This document shows, piece after piece, positions 46,714 through 57,725 of a stretch of 64,000 nt of DNA (within the stretch, counting starts at the first letter, position 1; each line of letters begins with the position of its first letter). The notes below the pieces were generated by a model, which was given only the letters and a program-made list of their open reading frames with translations, did no database searches and was not told where the DNA came from. The stretch comes from Aricia agestis (Eukaryota; Arthropoda; Insecta; Lepidoptera; Lycaenidae), in assembly GCF_905147365.1 (NCBI RefSeq), contig NC_056420.1, forward strand, positions 6,954,001 to 7,018,000. Reading direction: 5' to 3'. A program made the translations under genes and the position numbers.

Positions 46714-47544
46714 AAAGAGAGGGATCGGCGGGCTAGTAATTGTTGGGTTTGCTCTAGGGTCGGCTGTGTTACAATTTCGGTTGAAACTGCCCGTTGTATT
46801 TCTGTGTGTGCCTGTGATTGTGTTGGCGCATGTATTTCTCCTGGCCTGTGGGTTGATGTGAAGTGTGTCTGTGTGGACGTTGGGGTTTGTGATCGTGTGC
46901 GTTGTGTTTGATTTCGTGTGTGTTGTGTTGATGTGTTTGTTATTACTCGCCTTGGTGTATAGTTTAATTTGTTGTGGCCTGTGTATAACGTTGAGCCATT
47001 TGCTGTGGCTGCACTGGAGACAACTTTGCTAATGAATACCATCAACGGTTCTCTGGTGGCTTTTTCCTCCATGATGGTAGGGAGGGTTGCCTGACTTAGC
47101 TCCATTTCCAGTTGTATTTCTAAGTCAGACCTGTTACTACCAAACCTTGGGCATTCAATGAGCAGGTGGAATATTGTCTCGTCCTTTACGGGGTCACAAA
47201 TGCAGGAGGGGCTGTCTTTAAGGTGGAAACGATACAAGTATGCTGCGAATCCTCCATGACCGGTCATGGCTTGCACGTGTGTAGGCGTTATTGTAACGTG
47301 TCTTAGTATTTCCCACGCCTTTTTAACAGTGGGGAAAAAAACTTTTGTGACCGATCCGGTTGAGGAGGATTGGTATCTTTCCTGCCACTTAACTGTTGTC
47401 CCCTCCCTTATTTTTCTCCGTATATAGGACATTGGCACTCTGTTGTAATCTGAGGCCGTGTTTATGGTAAGTGCAGCCTTTTTTGCCAGTTCATCCGCTC
47501 TTTCGTTTCCTGGAGTACCCGCGTGCGCTTTTAGCCAGAATATC
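46683..47544 (-). pseudogene. R1-type LINE ORF2 fragment: RNase H end and CCHC knuckle, frame-broken
   Basis: The open frame runs to 47564, but the first 7 residues are flanking DNA. From 47544 it begins IFWLKAHAGTPGNERADELA, the last catalytic block (H, then GNxxAD) of RNase H. It then has TGHGGFAAYLYRF and the knuckle C-x-C-x9-H-x4-C (CICDPVKDETIFHLLIEC), both typical of R1-clade ORF2. After residue 190 it becomes Thr/Gln/Ser-rich. It ends at 46683 in a frame different from the helicase. Because the helicase frame is open from about 47,030, a single indel within 46.68-47.03 kb explains the break. Confidence 0.82.
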
Positions 47545-47611
47545 GATATTATAGGTTGAAACACTTACGTATTTTTGTCGCGGAGTACTTTTATTAATCC
47601 CGACGTTTCGG

Positions 47612-48050
47612 CCAAGTGCGAGTTGGACTCGCGCACGAAGGGTTCCTTACCGTTATAGAGCAAAAATATGCCAAAATTGTGTTTTTTTTTGTATGGGAAA
47701 ACTTTAATTCTAATTTTATTATTTATTATTAACGTACAAATATAATTAAGGATTTTGTGAAAATATCAAATGCCTACCTGTTGCCATTATTGACATCGAG
47801 CAAAAAAAGGCCAAAAAATTACGTTTGTTGTATGGGAGCTCCCCTTAAATATTAGTTATATTCTGTTTTTAGTAATTTTATTATAGCGGCAACAGATACA
47901 CACAATCTGTGAAAGTTTCAGAAATTTAGCTATAGCGGTGCTTGAGATACAGCCTGGAGAGAGACAGACGGACACACAGACAGACGGACAAACAGACATC
48001 GAAGTCTTAGTAATAGGGTCCCGTTTTTACCCTTTCGGTAAGGAACTTTA
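47612..48050 (+). repeat. GGCCAAGTGCGAGT repeat family, full-length copy
   Basis: CGGCCAAGTGCGAGTTGGAC, CGAAGGGTTCCTTACCG, two AAAATATGCC/AAAAAGGCC blocks, AGCGGCAACAGATACACACA, GAGATACAGCCTGGAGAGAG, mixed GACA/GACG units and AATAGGGTCCCGTTTTTACC. About 440 bp, close to the 13.2 kb copy minus its microsatellite. Confidence 0.75.
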
Positions 48051-48285
48051 AAAAAGACAGTATTTTCGAGCACAAAACGTGTTTGTTTGTCTGTTTGTTA
48101 AGATAAGGAAAAAACGTTGAAAAGTAAAATGAGTTGGGGCCACGAATGTGTGAAGTGGGATATTTCAATCGGTCGTATATTCGACCTGACACACTTGCCC
48201 TTAACAATGTTAACTTAACGGTGCTAAAGAACTTTGGAGGTCAATATAAAACCAATAATGTAGAGCCCAGCAAAGAAATGCAAAA

Positions 48286-48489
48286 TCCATACTAATATTA
48301 TAAATACAAAAGTGTGTCTATCTGTATGTTATCTCTTTACGCCCAAATCGCTGAACCGATTTTGCTGAAATTTGGTATGGAGATACTTTGATTCCCGGGA
48401 AAGGACATAGGATAGGATTATCCCGGAAAATGTGCGGTTCCTGCGTGATAAACGAATTTTGGCGCAACGGAGTTGCGGGCGTCATCTTG
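48286..48489 (+). mobile_element. Non-autonomous Helitron
   Basis: A|TCCATACTAATATTATAAAT at the start; AACGGAGTTGCGGGCGTCAT near the end followed by CTTG|T where CTAG is expected (one substitution). Body contains CTGAACCGATTTTGCTGAAA and GATTCCCGGGAAAGGACATA. Confidence 0.75.
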
Positions 48490-48588
48490 TTGCAAATATA
48501 ATATGACGATTCTCAAATACTGTCTTATGTTTTTTAAGAAAATCGCAAGTGCAATTTCTGTGTCCATAATTAAAATAAAGATTACAAC

Positions 48589-49783
48589 TAGGGATTGCAA
48601 ACCGGAAAACCGGATCCGGAAATTCGCCGGATCCGGTATCATTTTACGGGTACCGGACCCGGTCCCAATATACCGGATTCGGAGACTGGATCCGGTGTTG
48701 GCGATTTGTGGCAATAGTTAATAGAATCAGGCGTTACTTTGCGGAAATCCATAGCTTAAAATTTTGTATATTAATATTTTTAGCAAAATTCCGCAAAATA
48801 AACACCAACCTGTAAGTAAATGAGTGAGTGTATGCCGTGCTGCGCACGCATATGCGCACACTCACTCATGTACTTACAAGTTGAGGTTTATTTCGTGGAA
48901 TATTGCTAAAAATAATAATATACTTTAATTTGTGGCAAACTGATATGGTTGTTGCATGAATAACTTACGTTAAATGCGTTACCTCTGGATAAGCTTTTTC
49001 TCACTTTTTTAGGGTTCTGTAGTGAACAATGAACCGTTATAGTTTCGGTCTGTCTATCCGTCTGTCTGTCTGTCTGTTTGTCCGCGGTTTTGCTCAGACT
49101 ATATATAGGACCTACAAAGCTGTAAATTGGCATGAATATACATATTAATGATTCCAACAAAAGGGTATATAAAATCTTAAAAATATATATTTTTATACAC
49201 ATGAAGCGGGGATGATTTTTTTTCGCGTCCACCCCACCGTGTAGGGTGTTCGTTGGATAGGTTTTAAAAAATATTACGAGTATTCTTAGATCATTTTCCG
49301 ATTTAGGGATCCATTTGTGCAATATGAAGTTTCAAAATGGAAAAAATCGTTAGAGTCCAGTGTCCCCTCCCCCCTTCTATCAGCTAAACGGTTGCTTCTA
49401 GAAATGTGAAAAATCACGGGAGTAGGAAATGTCCTGAATTTAAAAGGAAAATTATCACGGCTAAGAAGACTTCAAAGTTATTGAGTAATAGTCGATCAAC
49501 TAAAAAAATGTATTCGACGAAGTATAAAGGAACTTTTCGTTCAAATTTCTTTGAGCGTGACTAAGATGATGTTGTTAGTCTACGAATAATAAAAACTAAG
49601 TAAAAGTAACTCCGTTATCCGCTACCAGTGATGCTTTATGCCTTGTTTTTGAATTATAATGCATAAATAGGATGATTTTCAGTTTTTAGTTTAATTTCAT
49701 CAACCCGGCTGGATCCGGCCGGATTGACGGTAATCCGGTCAAATCCAGTCCGGATTGAAAATGACGCCGGATTGCAATCCCTA
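48589..49783. mobile_element. Non-autonomous hAT transposon, 1.2 kb
   Basis: Ends TAGGGATTGCAAACCGG and CCGGATTGCAATCCCTA are inverted. The exact 8 bp duplication ATTACAAC (48581-48588 and 49784-49791) is the hAT hallmark. Both sub-terminal regions carry many CCGGAT/ATCCGG motifs, which in hAT elements usually bind transposase. No transposase is present. The interior holds a nested hairpin element (48715-48927) and another repeat with (CTGT)n at 49040-49080. Confidence 0.85.
48715..48927 (+). mobile_element. One-sided hairpin element, copy 2
   Basis: Flanked by exact 11 bp repeats ATTTGTGGCAA (48704-48714 and 48928-48938). The head TAGTTAATAGAATCAGGCG, then TTACTTTGCGGAAATCCATA matches copy 1 at 10929-11056. 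The rest is a long imperfect hairpin (TATTTTTAGCAAAATTCCGC with its partner at 48895), with an inner palindrome (GAGTGAGTGTATG.../CACTCACTC) enlarging the loop. Confidence 0.7.
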
Positions 49784-49876
49784 ATTACAACAGGTACGTA
49801 TCTAAAATGTTGAGTAAATCTAAGCTTGTTTAGATTATTATGGCTAGGTAAATGTATTTAATTAGATTTTATATTA

Positions 49877-50234
49877 GGGTTGGACCTCATCTGGCAGCAC
49901 GGAATCGCATTTGTTCCGCCTGTGCTACCACGTGCTGCAGTGTGATGCCGCATGCGAACGCGCGCTGTCGCATTCCGCAGACAAAAAAGGCGATCGCGAT
50001 AGCAAGTGATCGGCGGTGAAAGGATGTGTTAGCATGCTATCGCGCGCTTCAGCGTTCCGGAGTCTCCCTGCCGACCATTGCATTTTGTCCGTGATGCCGA
50101 TCGTCTCGAGGATTTCGCCGCGTGCTATCGCATTATGCTTTCTGTCTCGGTCTATCAAATGGCAGTTCTAAGCGACAGAAAGAGAAAGGGCGACGGAAAA
50201 AGGCGATCCCTTGCTGCCAGATGAGGTCCAACCC
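49877..50234. mobile_element. DNA element with GGGTTGGACCTCATCTGG ends
   Basis: Inverted ends GGGTTGGACCTCATCTGGCA / complement (about 22 bp). The interior is GC-richer with many GCGATCGC, GCATGC and CTATCGC motifs. No transposase and no evident target duplication. Frames at 49925-50379 are by-products. Confidence 0.7.
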
Positions 50235-50269
50235 GTGTGCAATTACAGTGTTTTAACTTACTATATAGC

Positions 50270-50646
50270 TTAATAATATAATAATTCCCACACCGGTTTC
50301 GGTGACGGTGGCCGGTTTCATTGAAAGCCAAGCCAAAAATTTTCGGCCAGCTACGCAGGAGTAATTTTATAGTGCCCAAGTGTGTGCGCAGTACACAAGA
50401 GCACTCTCTATTCCATTACTTTCATAACCCAGTGGGACGGAAGACCGACACGACCGGCGAGAGATCAGGCGCAGGACCGACTTTTTACATGTCCATCCGA
50501 CGCATGGATCATCTTACTTGTCAGACAATCAGGTGATCAGCCTGCATTGTCGTAACCAAACTTGGAAATAACATTTTTCCACCGCGAGAATCGAACCCAC
50601 GACCTCCGAGTCAAGAGCCGCGCTCTATACCACTAGACCACGGCGT
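50270..50646 (-). mobile_element. tRNA-derived SINE, TTA-tailed family, copy D
   Basis: Minus-strand order as in copy A, with A box TGGTCTAGTGGTATAGAG and B box GGTTCGATTCTCGC. Near the 3' end about 20 bp are inserted (AAAATTTTTGGCTTGGC). TAGCTTA flanks both sides, a possible short duplication. Confidence 0.8.
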
Positions 50647-50649
50647 TAT

Positions 50650-51050
50650 CTAGCTTACCTACTTCTTAAGCCCCATGGAATACTGTACGTCTTATTTAGG
50701 ACAAAACGTAGCCTATATGTTAATCCGGAGCCTAACCTATCGACATACCAAATTTTATCAACTCTTGCATAACCAAGTAACAAACTGCACAATAGATGTA
50801 ATCAGAAGCCATTAGAGGGTTAAGTTTTGTACGTTTTAGGAATTTCCCTGAACAAACATAAATCACATAAAACAACCTACCAAACAGTGTTTATCGGGTC
50901 CAAACGGATTCTGCGACTATCTCGTGACTCACTACATTAGTATTTAGATCAGATAAAGGTGTTCACACTTTACATTTTAGTCTGTAGATTTCGTCTTTGC
51001 ATACCATTAATTTATTTTTATTTAGTTTCAGTATAGCATCGATACCAGTA
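50650..51050. other. Unrecognised DNA
   Basis: No gene or repeat family is recognised. Confidence 0.4.
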
Positions 51051-51059
51051 ATGCAAAAT

Positions 51060-51190
51060 ATGTCTGTTTTCCCAAAGTGGGCCAGTTGGACCCCCAGGGG
51101 TAGAGAGGGAGAGGGGGTGCTCTAGGGGGTCCACCGCCTAAATTTTGAAAGTGGTTTACGAAACAAAGGAGTTTGGGAACCTCTGGTAAC
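51060..51190. mobile_element. hAT-like MITE, TTCCCAAAGTGG family, copy 1
   Basis: Left TTTTCCCAAAGTGGGCCAG and right TTTGGGAACCTCTGG are inverted ends; the interior contains GGGGGTCCACCGCC and AAATTTTGAAAGTGGT shared with 51610-51778. TTCCCAAA ends are common in hAT MITEs. Confidence 0.5.
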
Positions 51191-51606
51191 CTCTTTTACG
51201 ATCAAACTGTTGAAACGGTTTTGGTGCCAAATTAACTATTAGAAAGTTTAAAAGCTAGGTTTTATTTAGCTATATACTTGTATTACAATACATACAAATT
51301 ACCACGATCAATTAGTCGCGACTCGCGACACATGGGTGGTTTTGTGCACTGCCCGCAAATCATTTCCATTCAACCACAATGCCTGACATTTTACTATAGT
51401 AGGTAATTTTCGCATTTACTTTCTGCATTTAGAAAATTCAGGTATACCTCTGTGGACAACTTAGGGTATGCGAATCAAAGTCGGAAACAACATTTTTCCA
51501 ACAAGGAATTTCAACTTACGACCTCCTTGTCGAAATTTTGTGTCAAAATCACGGGACCACGTAGAAGTCATAGGAAATACAGTGTTGTGCCATCAAGGGT
51601 CTAGGA

Positions 51607-51778
51607 CAGTAATTCCCAAAGTGGTCTAGGTGGACCTCCATGGGTACACGGGAGACTTGACAAAAACTGGGGGTCCACAATCTTAAGCTGGGGATACAAA
51701 AAATTGTAATTTGACGGTCTACCAGATCCCGCAAATTTTGAAAGTGGTCTTTAAAACAAAAGTATTTGGGAACCCCTA
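51607..51778. mobile_element. hAT-like MITE, TTCCCAAAGTGG family, copy 2
   Basis: Inverted ends AATTCCCAAAGTGGTCTAGG and TATTTGGGAACCCCTAG; shares GGTGGACC, TGGGGGTCCAC and CGCAAATTTTGAAAGTGGTC with copy 1. A clear 8 bp duplication is not visible. Confidence 0.5.
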
Positions 51779-51784
51779 GTCGGG

Positions 51785-53293
51785 CCGTTAATAACCAGGA
51801 AGTCGATGCTCTCTTTCTTTCACTATCTTTCTCTTTCGCCATCGTCTAATTCCCCTTATCAGATAACCTTACCTTGTAACAATAGTTCTACGCTATCCAA
51901 ACAAATTAGTACCTGTAACAAAAAAGGCATTGTATTGTTTTTGCACTCACAAACTTTTTGTTATTGTTGGATCCGTTATATTATGATATTTTTTTGCAGA
52001 TCATACGCAATACAGAGCTATGAAAGGCAGGATATGGCACGAGAAATGAAAAATCCCAAAAAAATTACAGATATACAAGTCTTTGAAGTTTTTAACCTTG
52101 TTAATCCCTGAAAAAATATAAAATAGTAACTAGTACGTCTAACTTTTGTTAGAGTTACTACTTCTAATATTATAGTTTCTTAAAAGAAAATATTTTATGA
52201 TGCCATTTTATGTTAATAATAAGTAATAATATATTAAAATATTATTCAAGTCGAGGTAATTTATTTTTATACAAGTACCTAAATAAATACAATACTAAAA
52301 TATATTTTATTAATTATTTTATCTTTCTCATATTACGGTATCAAAATTTTATGAACTTTTGAGGACTTTTCATCAGGTTTTATAGTCTGTTCATTTATTA
52401 AACAAAAATGTCAATAGCAATTACAGTTTCCAAGATTTTATCATCCTCCCATTTTTTTAATTGTCTATGAATTAGATATTGTAATTTATTTACCCCAAAA
52501 ATAATATTAATATTTACCACTATCTATGTTTAGTTGCGTCTATATTTTTACCGCTACAGTTTAAATCCTCCCATGTTATGTTTCGCATATTTTTTCTGTA
52601 GTGGGTAATAGCTTAGTCACTATTGTAAATATTTTGACGAGGAAGCCTTTTTAGCATTACAAGTGGTCAAGCAAAAAGTTAATGCTTTTTAATTTCAAGT
52701 TATTATATTTAATCTGTTTGCTATAATCTTTAAAACGATAGTTGTGCTTTTACTCCAACGGAGTACTTACAACATTATTATTGCATTAAAAAATATAGAA
52801 ATTATGAAATTTATTGTACGAATTTGTCTATTAAAAACTATGTAGATTCTAGATAAACATGTGATTTCTTAATAATTATTATTGCTTATTATATAGTTGT
52901 TATAAATTAAGATGTCATTTTGGAGATCTACCAAACAACATAAAGAATCGTCATAGAAATTCCGAAATCCGAGATAAAAATATTATTATAGTTGTTTATG
53001 TTTGACCCTGAAATTTTTTTTAATAGACATTTCTGGTAGGAATATATATGCTGGTTAATGCTAAAATAGTATTAATATTTGTAAGACTCATTTGAAATAA
53101 ACCTGATGTTAACTTTTTAGAAAAAAACAAGATATAATAGTTTACCCATGAGACGTTATAAGGGTTATAAATCATAACTAGGTGTCACTTTACTGGTCAT
53201 TGACTCTAAAGTTAACTTTTAATGACTATTTTTCGCTATTAAAGTGGTTTAACATACACGTCTTAATATAATTTTATAGGTCAAATAATATGA
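51785..53293. other. Very AT-rich DNA without recognised features
   Basis: No gene, transposon end or RNA is seen; composition is dominated by A and T homopolymer-like stretches. A 101-codon frame at 51806-52111 is unremarkable. Confidence 0.4.
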
Positions 53294-53295
53294 TA

Positions 53296-54473
53296 AGGTG
53301 CATTGGGGCAATATCGTAAAGTTTTTGGAAGAGTGAGTATATTGTGTCATTGTTTCAAGTTTAGAAGACGAATTTGTATATATTGTTACCTATAACTGTA
53401 ACATTTTAGTTATAATAAACATATTTCCATGTGAATTGTATATTTTTTAGTTCAAAAGTATTTACGGATTCTGATATAACTACCCCTTTAAAATATAACC
53501 CTATTTCTACTTTTCATGGGTAATTTCGAATACTCAAGGGGTAATTTCGAATATCAGCCGAAACACGACCTAATGTAATAATACATTTAAGGCACATATT
53601 TATTTTTATTCTATTTTACCCCATACAAAAACATTGTGCATACAAGCCATAGAAGACACCAAACTAAGTTTTGTACCGAAAAATTTTCGAAATTACCCCA
53701 TCGGGGATGCAGATGTCCTCAACATTTGGAGCAAAGAAATAAATAGAATAAGAACAATAAAAAAGCCAACGAAAGTGGTAGCTAACAGAGATAGAACTAT
53801 TAACCTATCAATATACAGAAAATCAGCTGGTTAGGGGTGCGTTTTAGGGTTCCGTAGTCAACTAAGTTTTGTTGATTAGTGAACTAAAACGACTAAAACG
53901 GTCCCCAAATAAGCTGTTTTTTTGTATAATGATAGGTTATTATAGTTATATAATTCAAGAGTAACCTTGTCCTACAAATAGAACAATCCATATTTTAGGA
54001 CCATCAAATCGGAATATTATATTATGTTGCGCACCCCTGCAAAAGACTATGAAAAAATTTTTGGGGAAATTTCGTTAACAAATTTACCCCACTGGGGTTA
54101 TTTCGAATGTTTATTAAAAATCATAGCTAGAGCAACATAACCTATTCTTAGGAAAGCAAAAAACGTCAAAGCTTCTTTAAAACAAACAAAATATTACGTA
54201 ACTTACCTAATTTCTGTGTAAAACAATACGGGGTAATTTCAATAATTTCGATAATTCCAAAAAAATCATAAAATTGCACTTGGCGCGAAAAAATGAACTT
54301 AGCGCACATACACTGCCGGCTGACGGCTCGAGGGAAAGGAAGTGGGGGAGGTGATTAAATTGGCGTCTCGGTTAATGTAGCCAGAGCTCAAAATTACTTT
54401 CTGTTTGGTAATTATTTGCCATTTTCGGAATATCCCCATTTTTTTTTTCTTCCGAAGTTACCCCAATGCACCT
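53296..54473. mobile_element. TA-flanked 1.18 kb element with GGGGTAATTTCGA motifs
   Basis: Ends AGGTGCATTGGGG and complement with TA on both sides (53294-53295, 54474-54475). The motif GGGGTAATTTCGAA or its complement recurs many times (about 53518, 53539, 53680, 54065, 54093, 54230, 54420). A 66-codon frame at 53634-53834 (NIWSKEINRIRTIKKPTKVV) contains one complement of the motif and is not recognisable as a transposase. Probably non-autonomous. Confidence 0.65.
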
Positions 54474-54887
54474 TAATAATTATTACTGTAAGGTCCATAA
54501 TATTTTTTGTTTATTTCCTTAGATGGTATGAGATTGGAGTAAGATGTATTAGGAATAAAATATAAGAAAGCTTAAGTCTCGCTCGATGTATCTCTATGTA
54601 AAAAGTAAAGCTGATTGTCTAATAAATAAATTAAAATAGGGAAGAAAAATATTACCTCATAATAATTATTATTTCTTATAGGGTACTTGACGTATGAATT
54701 TCAGTTTTAGCCGATAGGTTACTCATTTGTAAACCTATTTTCAATATAACCCTAAAATAACCTATACGAGCGATCGCTCAAAATAAACAACCTAAAGATT
54801 TCTTTGGATTCCGACTGAATAGATGATTGAAGATGAAATTGTAACTAACCTTTTATATGCGATTACCTTGCATTTGCGCCTCGACAG

Positions 54888-55192
54888 ATAGTACAAAAGC
54901 AAACAAAATGGCGCGCAGGGTCCGCAAAACTATAATAAACTAGATGACCTGTTATGCCCAAAATTTCGTTTATCGAGAACCGTACATATTTCAGGGATGC
55001 AAAGTATTCTATGTCCATTCCCGAAGATTAAAAGTATCTTCATCAGTAAAATCGGTTCATGGTAGCATGACAGACAGACAGACACACTTTCGCATTTATA
55101 ATATTAGTGTGGATTAATACCTTGCCTCCGAATTCCGATAGTACAAAAGCAAACAAAATGGCGTGTAGGGTCCGCAAAACTATAATAAATCG
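54888..55192. repeat. Direct repeat of about 55-85 bp surrounding a Helitron
   Basis: GATAGTACAAAAGCAAACAA, then AATGGCGYGYAGGGTCCGCA and AAACTATAATAAA occur at about 54888-54939 and 55137-55190, on either side of the Helitron at 54940-55113. TTACCTTGC also precedes both. Confidence 0.8.
54940..55113 (-). mobile_element. Non-autonomous Helitron, shortened
   Basis: In plus orientation starts CTAGATGAC after A and ends ATTAGTGTGGA before T, so both termini obey the Helitron rule on the minus strand. The GCAACGGAGTTGC hairpin block is deleted. Confidence 0.7.
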
Positions 55193-55409
55193 TCCTTAAC
55201 AATTTATCGACCGGTCTGCCAACACCACTGACTTTTATTGCGGTATTTCGGTAAACAAAACACTCTGCGGGTTCCGTATGTAATTTTTTAGCTGAAAGTT
55301 TATTTGTCTGTGTGTTGGCACCATTGTGACACTATAGTTTAGTAGTTTAAGGTCGTGAAAGTCTTTAAACTATTTATATTGTGCACATAAAGTGCTTTAG
55401 CAAGGTGGA

Positions 55410-55658
55410 TCCATACTTACTAATATACTAATATTTACTTTACTAATATTATTAATGCAAAAGTGTGTCTGTCTGTCCGTCTGTCTGTCTGTCTATTACC
55501 TCTTCACGACCAAACCGCTGAACCGATTTTGCTGAAATTTGGCATAGAGATACTTTGAGTCCCAGAAAAGCACATAGGATACTTTATGTTCAGGAAAAAT
55601 GTACGATTCCGATGCGAAAAACGCATTTTGGCGCAAAAGAGTTGCGGGCGTCATCTAG
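55410..55658 (+). mobile_element. Non-autonomous Helitron with reiterated 5' end
   Basis: Starts TCCATACTTACTAATATAC with several extra TACTAATAT units before GCAAAAGTGTGTCTG; ends GTTGCGGGCGTCATCTAG|T. Contains CCGCTGAACCGATTTTGCTG and TTTGAGTCCCAGAAAAGC. Confidence 0.8.
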
Positions 55659-55659
55659 T

Positions 55660-56289
55660 TTAAAAATATACTTTGCTCTGCTCTGACCAAATCAAAAATA
55701 TATAGAGAGTAGGTATTGCAAACAACAAAGCGAAGCCAATTTTCATTCATGTGTTAGTCCAACTTTTATAATTATGGTCAGTCAGACGATCACATATGAA
55801 TGGTGATGCAATGTAGCGTAGTTTTATGCATGTGTGTGCGTGCGCATGTAAGCGTAACTGAGAAAGATTCAGATTATGAACCATCTTTATCATAGAGTTC
55901 TCCTTTCATTATAAAACATTATAGTTTAATTTTTCTACTAACCCTACTGATGCATATGCATTTTGCGATATCTCGCTGGCTTTTAATCTGCCAGTGCGTT
56001 TGAGACGCACAATAGAGCCGAATGCCGATAAACCACACGTCACGCTGAAAAACGACTCGATCACATGACACGCGAAAATGCACTGATTTACACCCTGATA
56101 TGATTTATATGGACAATCTGAAGTGGAATAGTGAAATGGCTAGACCGCAATCAATATTTCTTTTATAAACGCGGAAGTGTATCGGTCTGTACTCTGTATG
56201 ACTGTCCGTCTTTCTCTTTATAACCTCTTCATGGTAAAACAGCTGGACCGATTTTATATGTTGAATATTAAGCCTTAATAATTGGACTA
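55660..56289. other. Unrecognised DNA with a weak Helitron-like trace
   Basis: No gene. At 56140-56260 the order GGAAGTGTATCGGTCTGT, CTCTTCATGGTAAAACAGC and GGACCGATTTTA is like a decayed Helitron in plus orientation. Confidence 0.35.
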
Positions 56290-56304
56290 TTACTGTATTT
56301 TGAT

Positions 56305-56640
56305 AAGATAAAACCGACTTCAAACTTGTACGTAATTGAGATAAATCCAAAACTACTGAACTGATTTTGATGAAACTTGCACTATTCCCTAAGTTGAACA
56401 ATACCTACCTAGTACAACAAAAAAAGGAATTACTGAAATCGGAATGGTAATTCCAGAGGTATCCGAACACAAACATACATACATACTTACATACATACAT
56501 ACATAATATACACTTTTAAAATTTGGCACATTTGTTCAGACGCTGATATAGAGAAACATATATACGAAAATTGGGCAGTTCTGGAAATATTACATACATA
56601 CGCGTCGAATTGATAACCTCCTTTTTTTGAAGTCGGTTAA
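56305..56640. repeat. Repeat bounded by AACCGACTTCAAA inverted ends
   Basis: Left AAAACCGACTTCAAAC and right TTTTTTGAAGTCGGTTAA are inverted. The interior has a (CATA)n run at about 56470-56505 and phrases such as GAACTGATTTTGATGAAACT. A related end (TTGGAAGTCGGTTAAAAAAA) is at 63400-63420. Confidence 0.55.
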
Positions 56641-57690
56641 AAATATGTTAGGAAGTGAGCTACGAAGTGGAGTAATGCTTTAAGATACATTCAGTATACT
56701 CTGACAAAAAAAGTATGTAACGCTGTATACGTGTGTAAAAGCAAAATTTTTTTTTCGCTACGACATACATAATAATAAATGAACAATAAATATAGCATTC
56801 CATCACAAATAATTTTTATTGATGGGGAAAAATGTTGTGTTAAATATTAGCGAATGATTTATTGAGGATATTCATATAATTTTACCGCATTTATTACAAA
56901 GTGCGACATTTATAGGAAAGTAATTGAGCGTTGCATATTTATAATATTTAACAATTTGTTTCATTAAGAATATTGTAAAGAATCATTAATTTATAGCAAT
57001 TATTATATTAGTCCGAAACCATTTCTTCACATAGTGTCTCTTTGACCTCTACGATATTTGCTCTATTTTTCTGTCTATCCATAAGATTATTATAAAATTA
57101 CACGGCCAAATACTACTTAATTAATTACTAAAATGTCGATTTTTCTTTAATTTACATTTATTTACTAGTAGAAGCTAAGTTACAATTTTCATAACAAAAT
57201 TTAAGATAAAAAATATACTTACTTTAAACAGTTAAAGTATTGAAACAGTTTTATCCGTTGAAATAAGTTTTAAAGTTACACAAATTCGAGCGTTGAAAAC
57301 AAACAAATAAATATCATGCAACTTAAGATATCTGTTTCTTTAAGGTATTTCACAAGGATGTGAAACCTAACTGGGAAGATTCTCAAATCTTATTTTATAA
57401 ACTGATATGGATGAATCATAATTTAATTTTTGTTTTTTTTGGCGTCTCCTTGCTTAAAAAGGACTTGATTGTAATATACGAGAGTTCAGTGCAAACGTGC
57501 CTAAAGGTAGTTCATATACACTTAACGGTCAAACACTCAAATTCTACTACTTAAATGCCGAGCTTTGTGAGGGCTCGCGTCGTCACACCTTGACTTACTG
57601 ATGATAACACATCTAAATATAACTATTACTATGTTAAAGCTATGCTAAATATAACTATTACTATTACTATTACTATGTTAATCAATATAA
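56641..57690. other. AT-rich DNA without recognised features
   Basis: No gene or repeat family is seen; a 64-codon frame at 57360-57554 is unremarkable. Confidence 0.4.
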
Positions 57691-57725
57691 GGCGTGACAG
57701 TTTTTCCGTAAAGTGTGCAAAATGT

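Larger units (their letters stand above)
44071..47544 (-). mobile_element. 5'-truncated R1-type LINE carrying a viral-type helicase
   Basis: Exact 13 bp target duplications GATATTATAGGTT flank it at 44058-44070 and 47545-47557. Its poly(A) tail is the T-run at 44071-44090. The 5' end is cut inside RNase H, as expected from incomplete target-primed reverse transcription. What remains is RNase H end, CCHC knuckle, Ser/Thr/Gln-rich linker, SF1 helicase ORF and about 400 bp 3' UTR. The RT and endonuclease parts are absent, so this copy cannot move by itself. Confidence 0.85.

Noticed and set aside
46373..46911. Plus-strand frames of 162 and 85 codons
   Set aside because: Antisense to the helicase/RNase H region of the LINE.
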